A DNA stretch of 64,000 nt from an uncultured Victivallales bacterium. Its GTDB lineage: Bacteria; Verrucomicrobiota; Lentisphaeria; Oligosphaerales; JAFGRS01. Within the stretch, counting starts at the first letter, position 1, and each line of letters opens with the position of its first letter. Both the position numbers and the translations under genes were made by a program. Below, piece after piece: positions 46,690-54,853 of the stretch. The notes beneath the pieces were generated by a model, which saw only the letters and a list, made by a program, of their open reading frames with translations, ran no database searches and was not told the origin of the DNA. Location of the stretch: the NCBI GenBank assembly GCA_903837355.1, contig CAILUI010000097.1:18830-82829 (forward strand), in the 5' to 3' direction.

Positions 46690-46795
46690 CCAGGGGGTGA
46701 ACCCCTGGCAGAAGGGCTGAACCCCTGGCAGAACCTGGCAGAAGGGCGAAGCCCTGGCAGTGGGTACGGATGCCACGGGCTTGTCCCGTGACCCA
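46690..46795. repeat. REP-like hairpin cluster next to the transposase gene
   Basis: A row of hairpins: CCAGGGG/CCCCTGG (46690-46708), AGGGC/GCCCT (about 46743-46755) and a 35-nt stem TGGGT..CACGGG/CCCGTG..ACCCA (46761-46795). CTGGCAGAAGGG and CCCTGGCAG are repeated between them. REP palindromes typically surround Y1 (RAYT-type) transposase genes. Confidence 0.75.
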
Positions 46796-46812
46796 TAGAG
46801 CAGGGGTATCGG

Positions 46813-47673
46813 GTGTACTACGAGCCCTACAACGCCAGCCAGCTCCGTTTGGCCTACTGCCACCGGGTGTACTTCCGCTTCCAGACACACTGCCGCCTGC
46901 CGCAGCCGACCCTCGATGGGTTGCGCCAGGACGCCTTCCAGGCATCCCTCGATGCCTACGGCATCAGGCTGCTCGACGTGGCCAGCGACGAGGTCGACCT
47001 GGTCTGCCAGGTGAGCCTGCGGCCGGAAGAGTGCGTCTCCGCCTGTGCGAGCAAGTTCAAGGGACGCCTGAGCAAGTGGCTGCGCACGGCACAGGGCCTG
47101 GACGCCCCCGCGAAGTTGCTTGCGATCGGCTACCTTGCCTGCACCGTGGGGGACCCCACTCGCAAGGACATTGAGGGCTACATCGGTCGTCAGGGCGAGC
47201 ACCACGGCTACAACGAGCGGCCCTTGCCGCCGGTGTTCATTGAGGAGTACCCTCTGCCGTCCGGGGCTGCGGTGCGTCTCGACGCGGCGCACAACGTCAG
47301 CCTTCTGCGTTACCACCTGGTGTTCGGGACGATGTTCCGCCGGGAGGTGTTCGCGCAGGCGGAAGCGGCCGGGGTGGTTGCGGCGTGGCGGGGCCTGCAG
47401 GCGGGGGAGCAGTTTGCGCTGCTGAAGGTTTCCATTGTGCCCGACCACGTGCATGTGGCGGTACGATTACACCCGGCCGTGGCGCCGTTGACTCTGGCCG
47501 TGAGGTTGATGAACGTCGCACAAGAGGTCATGTTTGAGCGGTTCCCCGAGGTGGTGATACGCTACTCCGCCAACCGCTTGTGGGAGAACGGGGCCTATGT
47601 GGGCAGCTTCGGTGAGCTGAGTTCGAGGGCAGTTCGAGCCGCTATCGCGCAGTGGCGCGGCCCAGGCGCCTAA
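46813..47673 (+). CDS. Tandem-fused Y1 (HUH) transposase, RAYT/IS200-like
   Basis: A 286-residue protein made of two Y1-transposase-like halves. The second half (about 165-286) has a good HUH motif, His212-Val-His214 in VPDHVHVAV, and a candidate nucleophile Tyr262 in NGAYVGSFG. The first half (about 13-130) aligns in pattern, with FKGRLSKWL and GYLACTVGD (candidate Tyr107), but its HUH position reads DEVD (59-62), so the metal-binding histidines are gone. These enzymes cut and join single-stranded DNA at hairpins. Single-domain relatives act as dimers, so this may be a fused dimer with one active site. The start GTG at 46813 has AGGGG 6 nt upstream. Confidence 0.78.
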   Translation: MYYEPYNASQLRLAYCHRVYFRFQTHCRLPQPTLDGLRQDAFQASLDAYGIRLLDVASDEVDLVCQVSLRPEECVSACASKFKGRLSKWLRTAQGLDAPAKLLAIGYLACTVGDPTRKDIEGYIGRQGEHHGYNERPLPPVFIEEYPLPSGAAVRLDAAHNVSLLRYHLVFGTMFRREVFAQAEAAGVVAAWRGLQAGEQFALLKVSIVPDHVHVAVRLHPAVAPLTLAVRLMNVAQEVMFERFPEVVIRYSANRLWENGAYVGSFGELSSRAVRAAIAQWRGPGA

Positions 47674-47708
47674 CCAAGTATTCTGGGCGTCACGACGGAG
47701 GTGCCGCG

Positions 47709-48098
47709 ATGAGTGCTGCCAGCCGCTGGTTCCACTGGTTACCCCGGGCTCTGTGCATCCTGGCCATTCTTTTCGTCAGTCTGTTCGCGCTGGATGCGTT
47801 TGCGCCGGATCTCACCCTCGCTCAACAAGTGGGGGCATTTCTGATCCATCTCATCCCGTCGTTCGTTCTGCTCGCTTTTCTGGTCGTAGCCTGGAAGTGG
47901 GAGCTGGTTGGAGGGGCGCTGCTGCTGGCGGCCGGGCTTGGCCTGAGCCCGTTTGTGTTTGTCCTGAACTACCACCGAACCCACTCCATCGGGGTGAGCC
48001 TCGGCATCATCCTGATCATCACCCTGCCGTTCGCACTCGTCGGCACCCTCTTCATCCTCAGCCACCGGATGCGGCGCAGGGCTCTGCCGGCGACCTGA
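47709..48098 (+). CDS. Small four-helix membrane protein (DUF7670-like)
   Basis: A 129-residue protein with four predicted transmembrane segments: LCILAILFVSLFAL, VGAFLIHLIPSFVLLAFLVV, VGGALLLAAGLGLSPFVFVL and SLGIILIITLPFALVGTLFIL. It resembles small uncharacterised membrane proteins of the DUF7670 type; I am not certain of the family. The start ATG at 47709 has GGAGGTG 5 nt upstream, 35 nt after the transposase stop, so it may be read through from there, but the good ribosome site indicates an independent gene. No function can be assigned. Confidence 0.7.
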   Translation: MSAASRWFHWLPRALCILAILFVSLFALDAFAPDLTLAQQVGAFLIHLIPSFVLLAFLVVAWKWELVGGALLLAAGLGLSPFVFVLNYHRTHSIGVSLGIILIITLPFALVGTLFILSHRMRRRALPAT

Positions 48099-48121
48099 CG
48101 CCGCACGGGGTCAGTGCGGCG

Positions 48122-50812
48122 TCAGTAGACTTCGATCTCGTGCAGCATCGCCCAGCCGTGGCGCTGGACGGTCAGGCGCACGAAGCGCGCCGGCAGGGGT
48201 TCAGGCAGGGTTAGCAGCAAGACGGCTGGAAGGACCTCGGTGCCGCTCTCGGAAAGCGGGCCCGTTGCCTGCCCCGCCGACGTCCAGGTGATACCGTCGT
48301 CGGACAGGCTGACGTCGAGGCGGGTCGGGAGGAAGGCGGCGCCAGCGCCGCCGCCAACCACATGGATCACGACCAGCCGGATCGCGGTGGTGGTCTGCAG
48401 ATCGAGGGTGATCTCGGGGGTTCCCGAGTCCCAACCAACACAGCCCTCCCAGCCGCCGCCGGGCGAGGTGGCACCATCCGTCAACAGGCCATGGTTATCG
48501 GCGTACTTCGCCGTGCTCGTGGGCTGTGGTTGGAGCTGGTAGGAGGCCTGTCGGGCGAGGTTACGGCCCTGGCTCTGGACCTCGATCTCGCTGAGCATGG
48601 TCCAGCCGTCGGCCTGAATGAGGCGCAGCCGCAGTCGCTGTGCCGTGACTCCTGCCAGCGGCACCGTGGTCCAGCCCAGCGTGCGGGTCTCCGCAGCCCC
48701 GGCCTCGACGCTGAACGTCAGCGGTCGTAACCCGGGCGGCAGCACGCGCCAGGTCCCGTCGGCAGCCGCGACGGCGACCTCAATGCGTTGCGGGAACTGC
48801 ACCGCCGCATAGCCGCCGCCCTGAGCATGGAGGCGCAGGGTGTCCAGGCTGGCCACGGCGCCCAGATCGAGGAACACGGTCGGCGGGTTGCCGTACCAGC
48901 CCACGGTGCGGCCATCGCCGAACCCTGCCTCCGTGAGCTGGCCGTCGGTGAGCTCGCTGCCGGCATCCGCGTAGGTGGCCGGAAAGGCAGGAGCCAGGCT
49001 GTAGGGGCAGCCGAGAGCGCGGTTGGGCGCGGCGATGGCCTCCGCCCGGACAGCGGCCGCTGCCACGCCCGGCAGGTGGACGCTGAGCGTCGCCAGGGGC
49101 CGTGGCGGCAGCCGCCACTCGAGCCAGCCCTCGCTCTGCGTCGCGGCCGCGGTGTCCAGGCGCTCCTGGTTGAGGCGGACGTCCGCCGTTGCCACGCTGT
49201 CGGCGCCGGCCGGCGCGACCCGCACAGCCTGAACCACGCGCGCGCTCGGCAAGGTCCACTCGCTGCCGTCCGCGGTGTCGCGGCGCCGGCTGTCCCAGAG
49301 CAGGTCGCCATCCGGTGGTACCAGCATTTCGTCGAGCTCCAAAGCCGCGCCTGGCGGCCAGGCCAGGGAGATCTCGAGCCAGCGTGCCACGGCGGGTGAG
49401 AAGGTGAGGATATGGAAGCCGGGGCCGGTCGGCGGGTCGTCGGCCACGGCGACGCGGGTGGGAGCCGCCGCCCACGTCGTCCCGTCGCGGGACAGGGCCA
49501 GGCGGACCCCGTCCACCGCCGTCGGGCCGCGCCGATGGAGACGAAGGTTCGAGACGACACGACTCTCTCCCAGGTCAAGCCGCAGGCAGGCGCTGCCGCC
49601 CAGCAGGCGCAGCGCCCGTTCCGGCTGGTCGCCGGCGCAGTCCCAGGAGCCATCGGTCAGCCGGCGGAGGTCATCCGGGCTGGTCTCCGCAGACTCCGGG
49701 ACTCGGGCTACCGGCCGGCCGGCACTGAGCATCGTGGCGCGGCGCTGGTAAGTCCCTTTCGTGAAACGGTAGACGTCATCGTAGAGCCGGCGGCACTCTG
49801 TCTGGGCGCTGTTGGCCAGAGCGCTGAGGAAGCCCGTCGCCTGGTACCAGGCGCGCGGCGTGCCGGTCATGGTGCCGTCCAGGTCCGTGCTGCCATGGTT
49901 CAGGTACTCCGTCAGATTCCAGCGGCTGGCCGCCGAGGTCAGCAGGTGCTGGTTGAGTTCCATTTCGACCCCCAGGCCGTGGGTCCGCGCCAGGCGCGTG
50001 TTTACGGATAGCCGGTTCTCATCGACCAGGCGTAACCCCGGTGGCGGCTGCTGGAAAGCGAAATTGGGCTGCATGATGGCCAGGTCGAAGCCCAGTTCGC
50101 GCCACGACTCGAAGCCGGGTGCCCGGAACCAGGGGATCCACAGCATCTTGAGCCCGCGGGCGTGGACGGCGGTACAGGTCTGGCGCACGATCTCATGGTC
50201 CGCGGCGCCAATGCCCTCATTCATCCAGTAGAAGCCCCACAGGCGCAGGCGCTGCCGCGGCGTGGCCTCCCAGCGGCGGATGACGGTGTCCACGAAGCTC
50301 TCGACCGCCCGCTGCCGGTCCGCCGCCACGCCCAGATCGACCGCGTTGCCGTCAGCGCCGAAGGCGTGCTGCTGCGGCGAGGGGTAGGGGATCATGATGA
50401 TGACGGGGTGCGGCGCCGGTGGGGGCGGCAGTTGCTGTGCCGCGGCGGTGATGGCCTGGTCGAGGGCGTCGAGGTTGCGGCCCGGGGCCCAGAGCTGGTC
50501 CAGGAAGAAGGACCAGTCGCGGTGGTCGGTGGCGCCGTCGCTGTAGCCTTTCCCCGACGGTGCGCCGCCGTACATCAGCATCAGCCAAGCGTCGAAGAAC
50601 CAGTCCTGCGGGTGTGGCGCGTCGACGCCGCGATAGGTGACGTAAGGACCGAAGTCAGCCTGGGACCAGGCGCCGGGCTCCAGGTAGCAGAGCATGATGT
50701 CCCGGCGGCCGGCGGGCTCCTGGGCGGCGGCCGGCAGCCAGGCCAGCATCGGCAGAGCCAGGGCCAGGAGCAGTGCCGCAGGGGTGCGCCGAGGTTCTGA
50801 GCGTGGGGCCAT
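48122..50812 (-). CDS. Secreted DUF4855 protein with discoidin (F5/8 type C) domains
   Basis: An 896-residue exported protein (signal ALALPMLAWLPAAAQ). The N-terminal 350 residues match the DUF4855 type, a TIM-barrel-like domain (IMLCYLEPGAW, WFFDAWLMLMYGGAPSG, LRLWGFYWMNEGI, GLKMLWIPWF, then YDDVYRFTKGTYQRR). Three discoidin-like beta-sandwich modules follow, with EIEVQSQGRNLAR and WAMLHEIEVY at their ends, expected to bind sugars. It starts 4 nt after the stop of the TIM-barrel hydrolase gene upstream (ATG 50812, GGTGG 7 nt upstream), so the two are an operon. DUF4855 has no proven enzyme activity. Confidence 0.8.
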   Translation of the reverse strand: MAPRSEPRRTPAALLLALALPMLAWLPAAAQEPAGRRDIMLCYLEPGAWSQADFGPYVTYRGVDAPHPQDWFFDAWLMLMYGGAPSGKGYSDGATDHRDWSFFLDQLWAPGRNLDALDQAITAAAQQLPPPPAPHPVIIMIPYPSPQQHAFGADGNAVDLGVAADRQRAVESFVDTVIRRWEATPRQRLRLWGFYWMNEGIGAADHEIVRQTCTAVHARGLKMLWIPWFRAPGFESWRELGFDLAIMQPNFAFQQPPPGLRLVDENRLSVNTRLARTHGLGVEMELNQHLLTSAASRWNLTEYLNHGSTDLDGTMTGTPRAWYQATGFLSALANSAQTECRRLYDDVYRFTKGTYQRRATMLSAGRPVARVPESAETSPDDLRRLTDGSWDCAGDQPERALRLLGGSACLRLDLGESRVVSNLRLHRRGPTAVDGVRLALSRDGTTWAAAPTRVAVADDPPTGPGFHILTFSPAVARWLEISLAWPPGAALELDEMLVPPDGDLLWDSRRRDTADGSEWTLPSARVVQAVRVAPAGADSVATADVRLNQERLDTAAATQSEGWLEWRLPPRPLATLSVHLPGVAAAAVRAEAIAAPNRALGCPYSLAPAFPATYADAGSELTDGQLTEAGFGDGRTVGWYGNPPTVFLDLGAVASLDTLRLHAQGGGYAAVQFPQRIEVAVAAADGTWRVLPPGLRPLTFSVEAGAAETRTLGWTTVPLAGVTAQRLRLRLIQADGWTMLSEIEVQSQGRNLARQASYQLQPQPTSTAKYADNHGLLTDGATSPGGGWEGCVGWDSGTPEITLDLQTTTAIRLVVIHVVGGGAGAAFLPTRLDVSLSDDGITWTSAGQATGPLSESGTEVLPAVLLLTLPEPLPARFVRLTVQRHGWAMLHEIEVY

Positions 50813-50816
50813 GGGC

Positions 50817-53800
50817 TTACCACCCTTCCGTCAGCGGTAGTTCCGAGATGAGCACCGCCAGATCGTGGGCCGTGACGCCGAGGTCGACCGACACTCCGGC
50901 TGAGACCGTGCCCTGGCGCAGGCAACGGACCTCGTCGAGGTCGTAGATCTTGAAGGTCGCGCCGGCTGGGACCCTGCCGAAGGTGAGCCGCAGCGGCGTC
51001 GCCAGGCGACGTTGGCGGTGGTTCTCCTGGACGCCGTCGCCATAGCCTGGCCCGAGCCGGTGCTCGGCGGTGTTGCGGACCAGGGCCAGGGCCTGGTAGG
51101 GCGCTGAACTCAGGAGGTAGCTGACGCCGCGGCCCGGGATGGGGCGCAGCGGTCCCGCCTGCAGGATCGCCGCCGGCAGGGCGTCGATGGCGGCTGGACT
51201 GGCCGGGTCGAGAACGGTCGCGTAGGCCGGTTGTGGGAGGCGCGCCGGCGCCTCTGGCCAGACGTAGTCATAGTCGACGGCCAGGTCCGCCAGGCGCCGC
51301 TCAATGGTGGCCAGCGCCGGGATGGTCTCGGGGGTGATGGCGTGGACGGCGACCGCCAGCGCCGGCACCTCGCGCCGGAATCGCCGCCCGTCGATCTGCT
51401 CCAGGCAGCGCTGCGGCACCCGGCACTCGCTCTGCGACCAGGGCGCCGACCAGCACAGACTCATGGTGTGCTGGCACAGCACCGCCAGCCAGTGCGCATC
51501 GCGGACCTTGGTCAGGAAGTCGGGGTGCAGCCAGTCCCGGTAGAAACCGCCGTACCAGCCCGGGCCGCTGGCCTCTTCGGCCATGAACGCCGGCGGGTCG
51601 CTGCGGTAGGCGCGCCCGCAGATCATCATATAGGCGTCGGTCTCGAGGCCGCCGGTGTAGTAGGTCCGGTAGCCGACCCCGGCCGACTTGGCCGGCGCAA
51701 ACTCCGCATAGGACCAGGGTACGCCTCCCGCACGCTGCAGGATGCCACCGCCCTGCTCAAGCGTTACCAGATGATTCGGATCCTGTTCCCGGACATAGGC
51801 ATACAGCCCATTCACCCATTCGGCGGGGTAGGACTGATCGTTCTCGCCGGTCAGCGAGTAGGCAAGCACGGCGGGGTCGTTGCGGGTGACGGCCAGGACG
51901 TCGGCGAGGTAACCGCGCAGGAGGGACCCGATGGCGGGGGTGAAGAAGGCGCCCTCGCCGCTGTAGCCGGCCTCGAGGTACTGCCGCCAGGGCGGGAAGG
52001 AGCCCGTGCCGGCACTGCCGTAGGGGTAGTGGAAGAGGTTGATCAGGGCGCGGATGCCGCGCGCCCGGCATTCGGCCAGCGTCCACGCCAGCGTCTCCAG
52101 GCCATGGGGCGCCGCCTGCCCGCAGGCATCGAGAATGGACTCGCGCGGCGAGACGTTGGGCGTCAGACGGACCACCCGTACCCCGGCCGCGGCGTAGCCG
52201 TCCAGCATGGTGCCGATCTGGGCTCTGCTCAGGGTGCGCAGCTTCACCGTGGCCACCGCTTGTTGCTCCGCCGGGGTGAGGGTCTGCCACTGCGCGGCGG
52301 TGGCGATGACGCGTCGTTCCGGCAAGCCGGGGTTGAGCACGGGCACCCAGGCCAGGAGGTCGCCGAGCAGCGTCGGCAGGACCTCGCCGCTCGCAGTCCC
52401 GTAGGTCGGCTGCTCCGGGGTCCAGCGCGCGCAGGGCAGGGGCGAGACGCAGATCTCGAGGCTGCCGGCGTAGCGCCAGGCCGCACTCGCGGCGCTCAGT
52501 TCAAGGGAGTGCGTTCCGGCTGGCAGGCCAGGCACGGTGGCTGTGTAGATGCCGTCGCCAGCGGCGTCGGCGAAGGTCACCGTGGCCTGGGGCAGGCGCC
52601 CGGTCACGGTGACGGCGTCGCCCTTCAGCAGTTCACCCGCGGGCCCGACGACCAAGGCCGCCACCGTGATCCCCGCCGCCGCCTGCTGCGGGGTCCGCAC
52701 CACGGCGGGCCCGGTGAGCAGTGCCCCCGGGCCGGACAGGGTCAGCCGTGCCAGGCAGGTGCTGTCGCCGGCGGCTGGACCGCGTTCCTGGTCAAGGTAG
52801 ATGCCGATTTCGCCATACACCCGCTCGCCCAGGCCAAAGGCGGCAAAGCGCGCCGCCAGATCCAGCCGGCCCGCGAGCCTCGTCGTCGTCGACTCGGACT
52901 GAAACAGCATCACGCCGCGCCCGAGGTAGGCGCAGGGCATGTACACACTCAGACGCACGGCGCCGCCCGACGGGACCAGCTCGTAGTCGAGATACGGGTG
53001 CTGCTTCAGGCACCACTGCAGCACGGGGAGAGCCGCACCGTCGGCGCCATCGAGGTCGTTCGGGCGCTCGAAACGGCTGGTCTCGGTGTTGACATCCGTC
53101 ATGCGACAGCCGCGATGGGTCTGCCATGCCGCCACCTGCCCGCTGCCCGTCAGCAGGAGTTGCGGCGCCGCGTCGTAAGCCAGCGTACCGCCGCCGGCCG
53201 CGGGCGGTTGCCTGGCCCAGCGTAGGGCGCGGTTGAAGGTCATGGGCTGGCGCGGATCCAGGCCGCGCAGATCCTGGTCACGGTAGGCCGCTGGGTCCCC
53301 CCGGTAGAGGCTCGCCGCCTCGATGCGGACGTCGGCGATGGCCGAACTGCCGCGGTCCTGGGCGTAGGCGTCGGGGCCCTGCAGAGGCGTTTGGTTGTGG
53401 AAGAACCCGGCGCTCAGGAGCGGGCCCTGCAGATCGTGCAGAGGGACAGCGAAGCGCTCGGGACCGCGGACGCTGCTCACCGTCAGCACTGCCTGCCGGT
53501 CGGCACTGATCTCGAGGCGGAATTCGCACCACTCGCCGGCCGCATGCGCGACCTGTCCTGCGGTGCCGCCGGCGTGGACCCCTTGGCCCAACGGCGGGCC
53601 GTTCAGACCAAAGCTGACACTGCCGCCGCTCAGGCCCTGCAGGTAGAGCCCGGCGTGGTAGAAGTCCGGCGAGTCCCGCCGCGTCATCTGCCGCCAGGCG
53701 AGGCTCGCCGGCAACTGCAGCCACGGCCCGAACTCGGCCCAGGCATGCTTGCCAACCGTCGCCGCGGCGAGGTCCAGCACCAGGGTACCGTTCTCGACCA

Positions 53801-53933
53801 GGCAGCGCCCGTCCCCTTCCTGGTGCAAGCGCCACGCCGCGTCGGCCGGAGTCGTGGCGAAGCTCTCCACGACCGCCTCCGTGCCCCCGCACGCGAGTGC
53901 CGCCAGCAGCAGTCCCAACGCTGTCCTGAGCAT
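50817..53933 (-). CDS. Large secreted TIM-barrel protein, putative glycoside hydrolase
   Basis: A 1038-residue exported protein (signal MLRTALGLLLAALACG). The first 400 residues are beta-sandwich, carbohydrate-binding-like (YHAGLYLQGLSGG). A clan GH-A-like barrel begins about residue 525: GVRVVRLTPNVSPRE, ARGIRALINLFHYPYG and a candidate acid/base in YSLTGENDQSYPAEW. A second candidate carboxylate, APAFMAEEASGPGWYGG, lies about 80 residues later. This fits GH5/GH2-like enzymes but I cannot name the family. The start at ATG 53933 has GGGAGGG 4 nt upstream. It forms an operon with the DUF4855 gene. Confidence 0.65.
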   Translation of the reverse strand: MLRTALGLLLAALACGGTEAVVESFATTPADAAWRLHQEGDGRCLVENGTLVLDLAAATVGKHAWAEFGPWLQLPASLAWRQMTRRDSPDFYHAGLYLQGLSGGSVSFGLNGPPLGQGVHAGGTAGQVAHAAGEWCEFRLEISADRQAVLTVSSVRGPERFAVPLHDLQGPLLSAGFFHNQTPLQGPDAYAQDRGSSAIADVRIEAASLYRGDPAAYRDQDLRGLDPRQPMTFNRALRWARQPPAAGGGTLAYDAAPQLLLTGSGQVAAWQTHRGCRMTDVNTETSRFERPNDLDGADGAALPVLQWCLKQHPYLDYELVPSGGAVRLSVYMPCAYLGRGVMLFQSESTTTRLAGRLDLAARFAAFGLGERVYGEIGIYLDQERGPAAGDSTCLARLTLSGPGALLTGPAVVRTPQQAAAGITVAALVVGPAGELLKGDAVTVTGRLPQATVTFADAAGDGIYTATVPGLPAGTHSLELSAASAAWRYAGSLEICVSPLPCARWTPEQPTYGTASGEVLPTLLGDLLAWVPVLNPGLPERRVIATAAQWQTLTPAEQQAVATVKLRTLSRAQIGTMLDGYAAAGVRVVRLTPNVSPRESILDACGQAAPHGLETLAWTLAECRARGIRALINLFHYPYGSAGTGSFPPWRQYLEAGYSGEGAFFTPAIGSLLRGYLADVLAVTRNDPAVLAYSLTGENDQSYPAEWVNGLYAYVREQDPNHLVTLEQGGGILQRAGGVPWSYAEFAPAKSAGVGYRTYYTGGLETDAYMMICGRAYRSDPPAFMAEEASGPGWYGGFYRDWLHPDFLTKVRDAHWLAVLCQHTMSLCWSAPWSQSECRVPQRCLEQIDGRRFRREVPALAVAVHAITPETIPALATIERRLADLAVDYDYVWPEAPARLPQPAYATVLDPASPAAIDALPAAILQAGPLRPIPGRGVSYLLSSAPYQALALVRNTAEHRLGPGYGDGVQENHRQRRLATPLRLTFGRVPAGATFKIYDLDEVRCLRQGTVSAGVSVDLGVTAHDLAVLISELPLTEGW

Positions 53934-54031
53934 GTCGCCCTCCCGCCGCCCTGCCACTGCGGTCGTCGCACTCCGCGAGGTCAGTGATCATAGGTTCTGG
54001 TCGCGCGACTGTCAAACCGCCAGTGCGCCAG

Positions 54032-54060
54032 TTGACATATTCGTGTCATGACATATCTAT
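54032..54060 (+). promoter_or_regulatory. Probable vapBC promoter and operator
   Basis: A consensus -35 TTGACA (54032-54037) is followed after 16 nt by TATCTA. Between them lies the palindrome TGTCATGACA, and TGACATAT is repeated at 54033 and 54049. Antitoxins of the ribbon-helix-helix type repress their own operon by binding such sites. The stretch is clearly AT-richer than its surroundings. Confidence 0.6.
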
Positions 54061-54106
54061 AGGTAACGGTGCAGCTTGGTAGGTCCCAGCCGCGGATGGT
54101 AGTGAC

Positions 54107-54364
54107 ATGAGAACCACGATCAGACTCAACGATAGCCTGCTGCTTCAGGCCAAGCATCACGCCGCCAGCACGCGGCGTTCGCTCACACAGGTGATTGCCG
54201 ATGGCCTGGTGAGCCTGCTCGAACGCGAGCGCGGCGCCCAGTCTCCCCGGCGTGTGCAGTTGCCGGTGTTCCACGGCGATGGCACCTACGACGGGGTGGA
54301 CACCAACCGCTCCGCCGCCCTCTTGGAGTGCATGGAGAATGGGGAGAGGCAGGGCTTGGGATGA
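54107..54364 (+). CDS. vapB: VapB-like ribbon-helix-helix antitoxin
   Basis: An 85-residue protein. The N-terminus RTTIRLNDSLLLQAKHHAA with SLTQVIADGLVSLLER is a ribbon-helix-helix DNA-binding domain. The C-terminal tail (VQLPVFHGDGTYDGVD) is the usual toxin-binding part. It should neutralise the adjacent PIN toxin and repress the operon through the sites at 54032-54060. The stop overlaps the toxin's start (ATGA), so the pair is translationally coupled. Confidence 0.9.
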   Translation: MRTTIRLNDSLLLQAKHHAASTRRSLTQVIADGLVSLLERERGAQSPRRVQLPVFHGDGTYDGVDTNRSAALLECMENGERQGLG

Positions 54365-54792
54365 CGCTCTTCGATGTCAACATCCTGATCAACGCCCACC
54401 GGGGTGAGAACGCTGGCCACGCCCTCTATCACCAGTGGCTGACGGCGTGCCTGGAGGGTCCGGAGACCTTCCTTTTCTGCGAGTGGGTGCTGAGCGCTTT
54501 CGTGCGGGTGGTGACGCACCCCCGCGTCTACCGAACCCCGACGCCGATGGCGCATGCCCTGGCGTTCACCGACCAGATCCGCAGTCGCTCCAACGGCGTG
54601 AGTATCATGCCGGGGGCGCGGCACTGGGCGGTGTTTGCCGGGCTCTGCCAGCGCACTGGGGCCAGCGGGAACCTGGTCCCCGACGCCTACCTCGCCGCCC
54701 TCGCCATCGAGGCGGGAGCGACGTGGGTTACCGCCAATGCCGATTTCGCGCGCTTCGAGCCGGAACTACGGTGGCAACTACTACGCCCCTAG
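54361..54792 (+). CDS. vapC: VapC-like PIN-domain ribonuclease toxin
   Basis: A 143-residue PIN-domain protein. The acidic residues expected at the active site are visible: Asp5 in TLFDVNILI, Glu41 in FCEWVL, Asp in VPDAYLAALA and Asp in TANADFARF. The VVTHPRVY block is typical of one VapC subfamily. VapC toxins cleave tRNA or rRNA. Start ATG 54361 lies within the antitoxin stop. It forms the vapBC module and ends 61 nt before the convergent mutarotase-like gene. Confidence 0.9.
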   Translation: MTLFDVNILINAHRGENAGHALYHQWLTACLEGPETFLFCEWVLSAFVRVVTHPRVYRTPTPMAHALAFTDQIRSRSNGVSIMPGARHWAVFAGLCQRTGASGNLVPDAYLAALAIEAGATWVTANADFARFEPELRWQLLRP

Positions 54793-54853
54793 GACTTCGG
54801 CTCTGAACGCGGCACGTACCCAACCTTGGTCATGGCCGCGGTCGAGCGGTGCC

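Noticed and set aside
46519..47454. Long minus-strand ORF opposite the transposase gene
   Set aside because: It is the GC-driven shadow of the transposase frame; the protein is Arg/Gln-rich and matches nothing.
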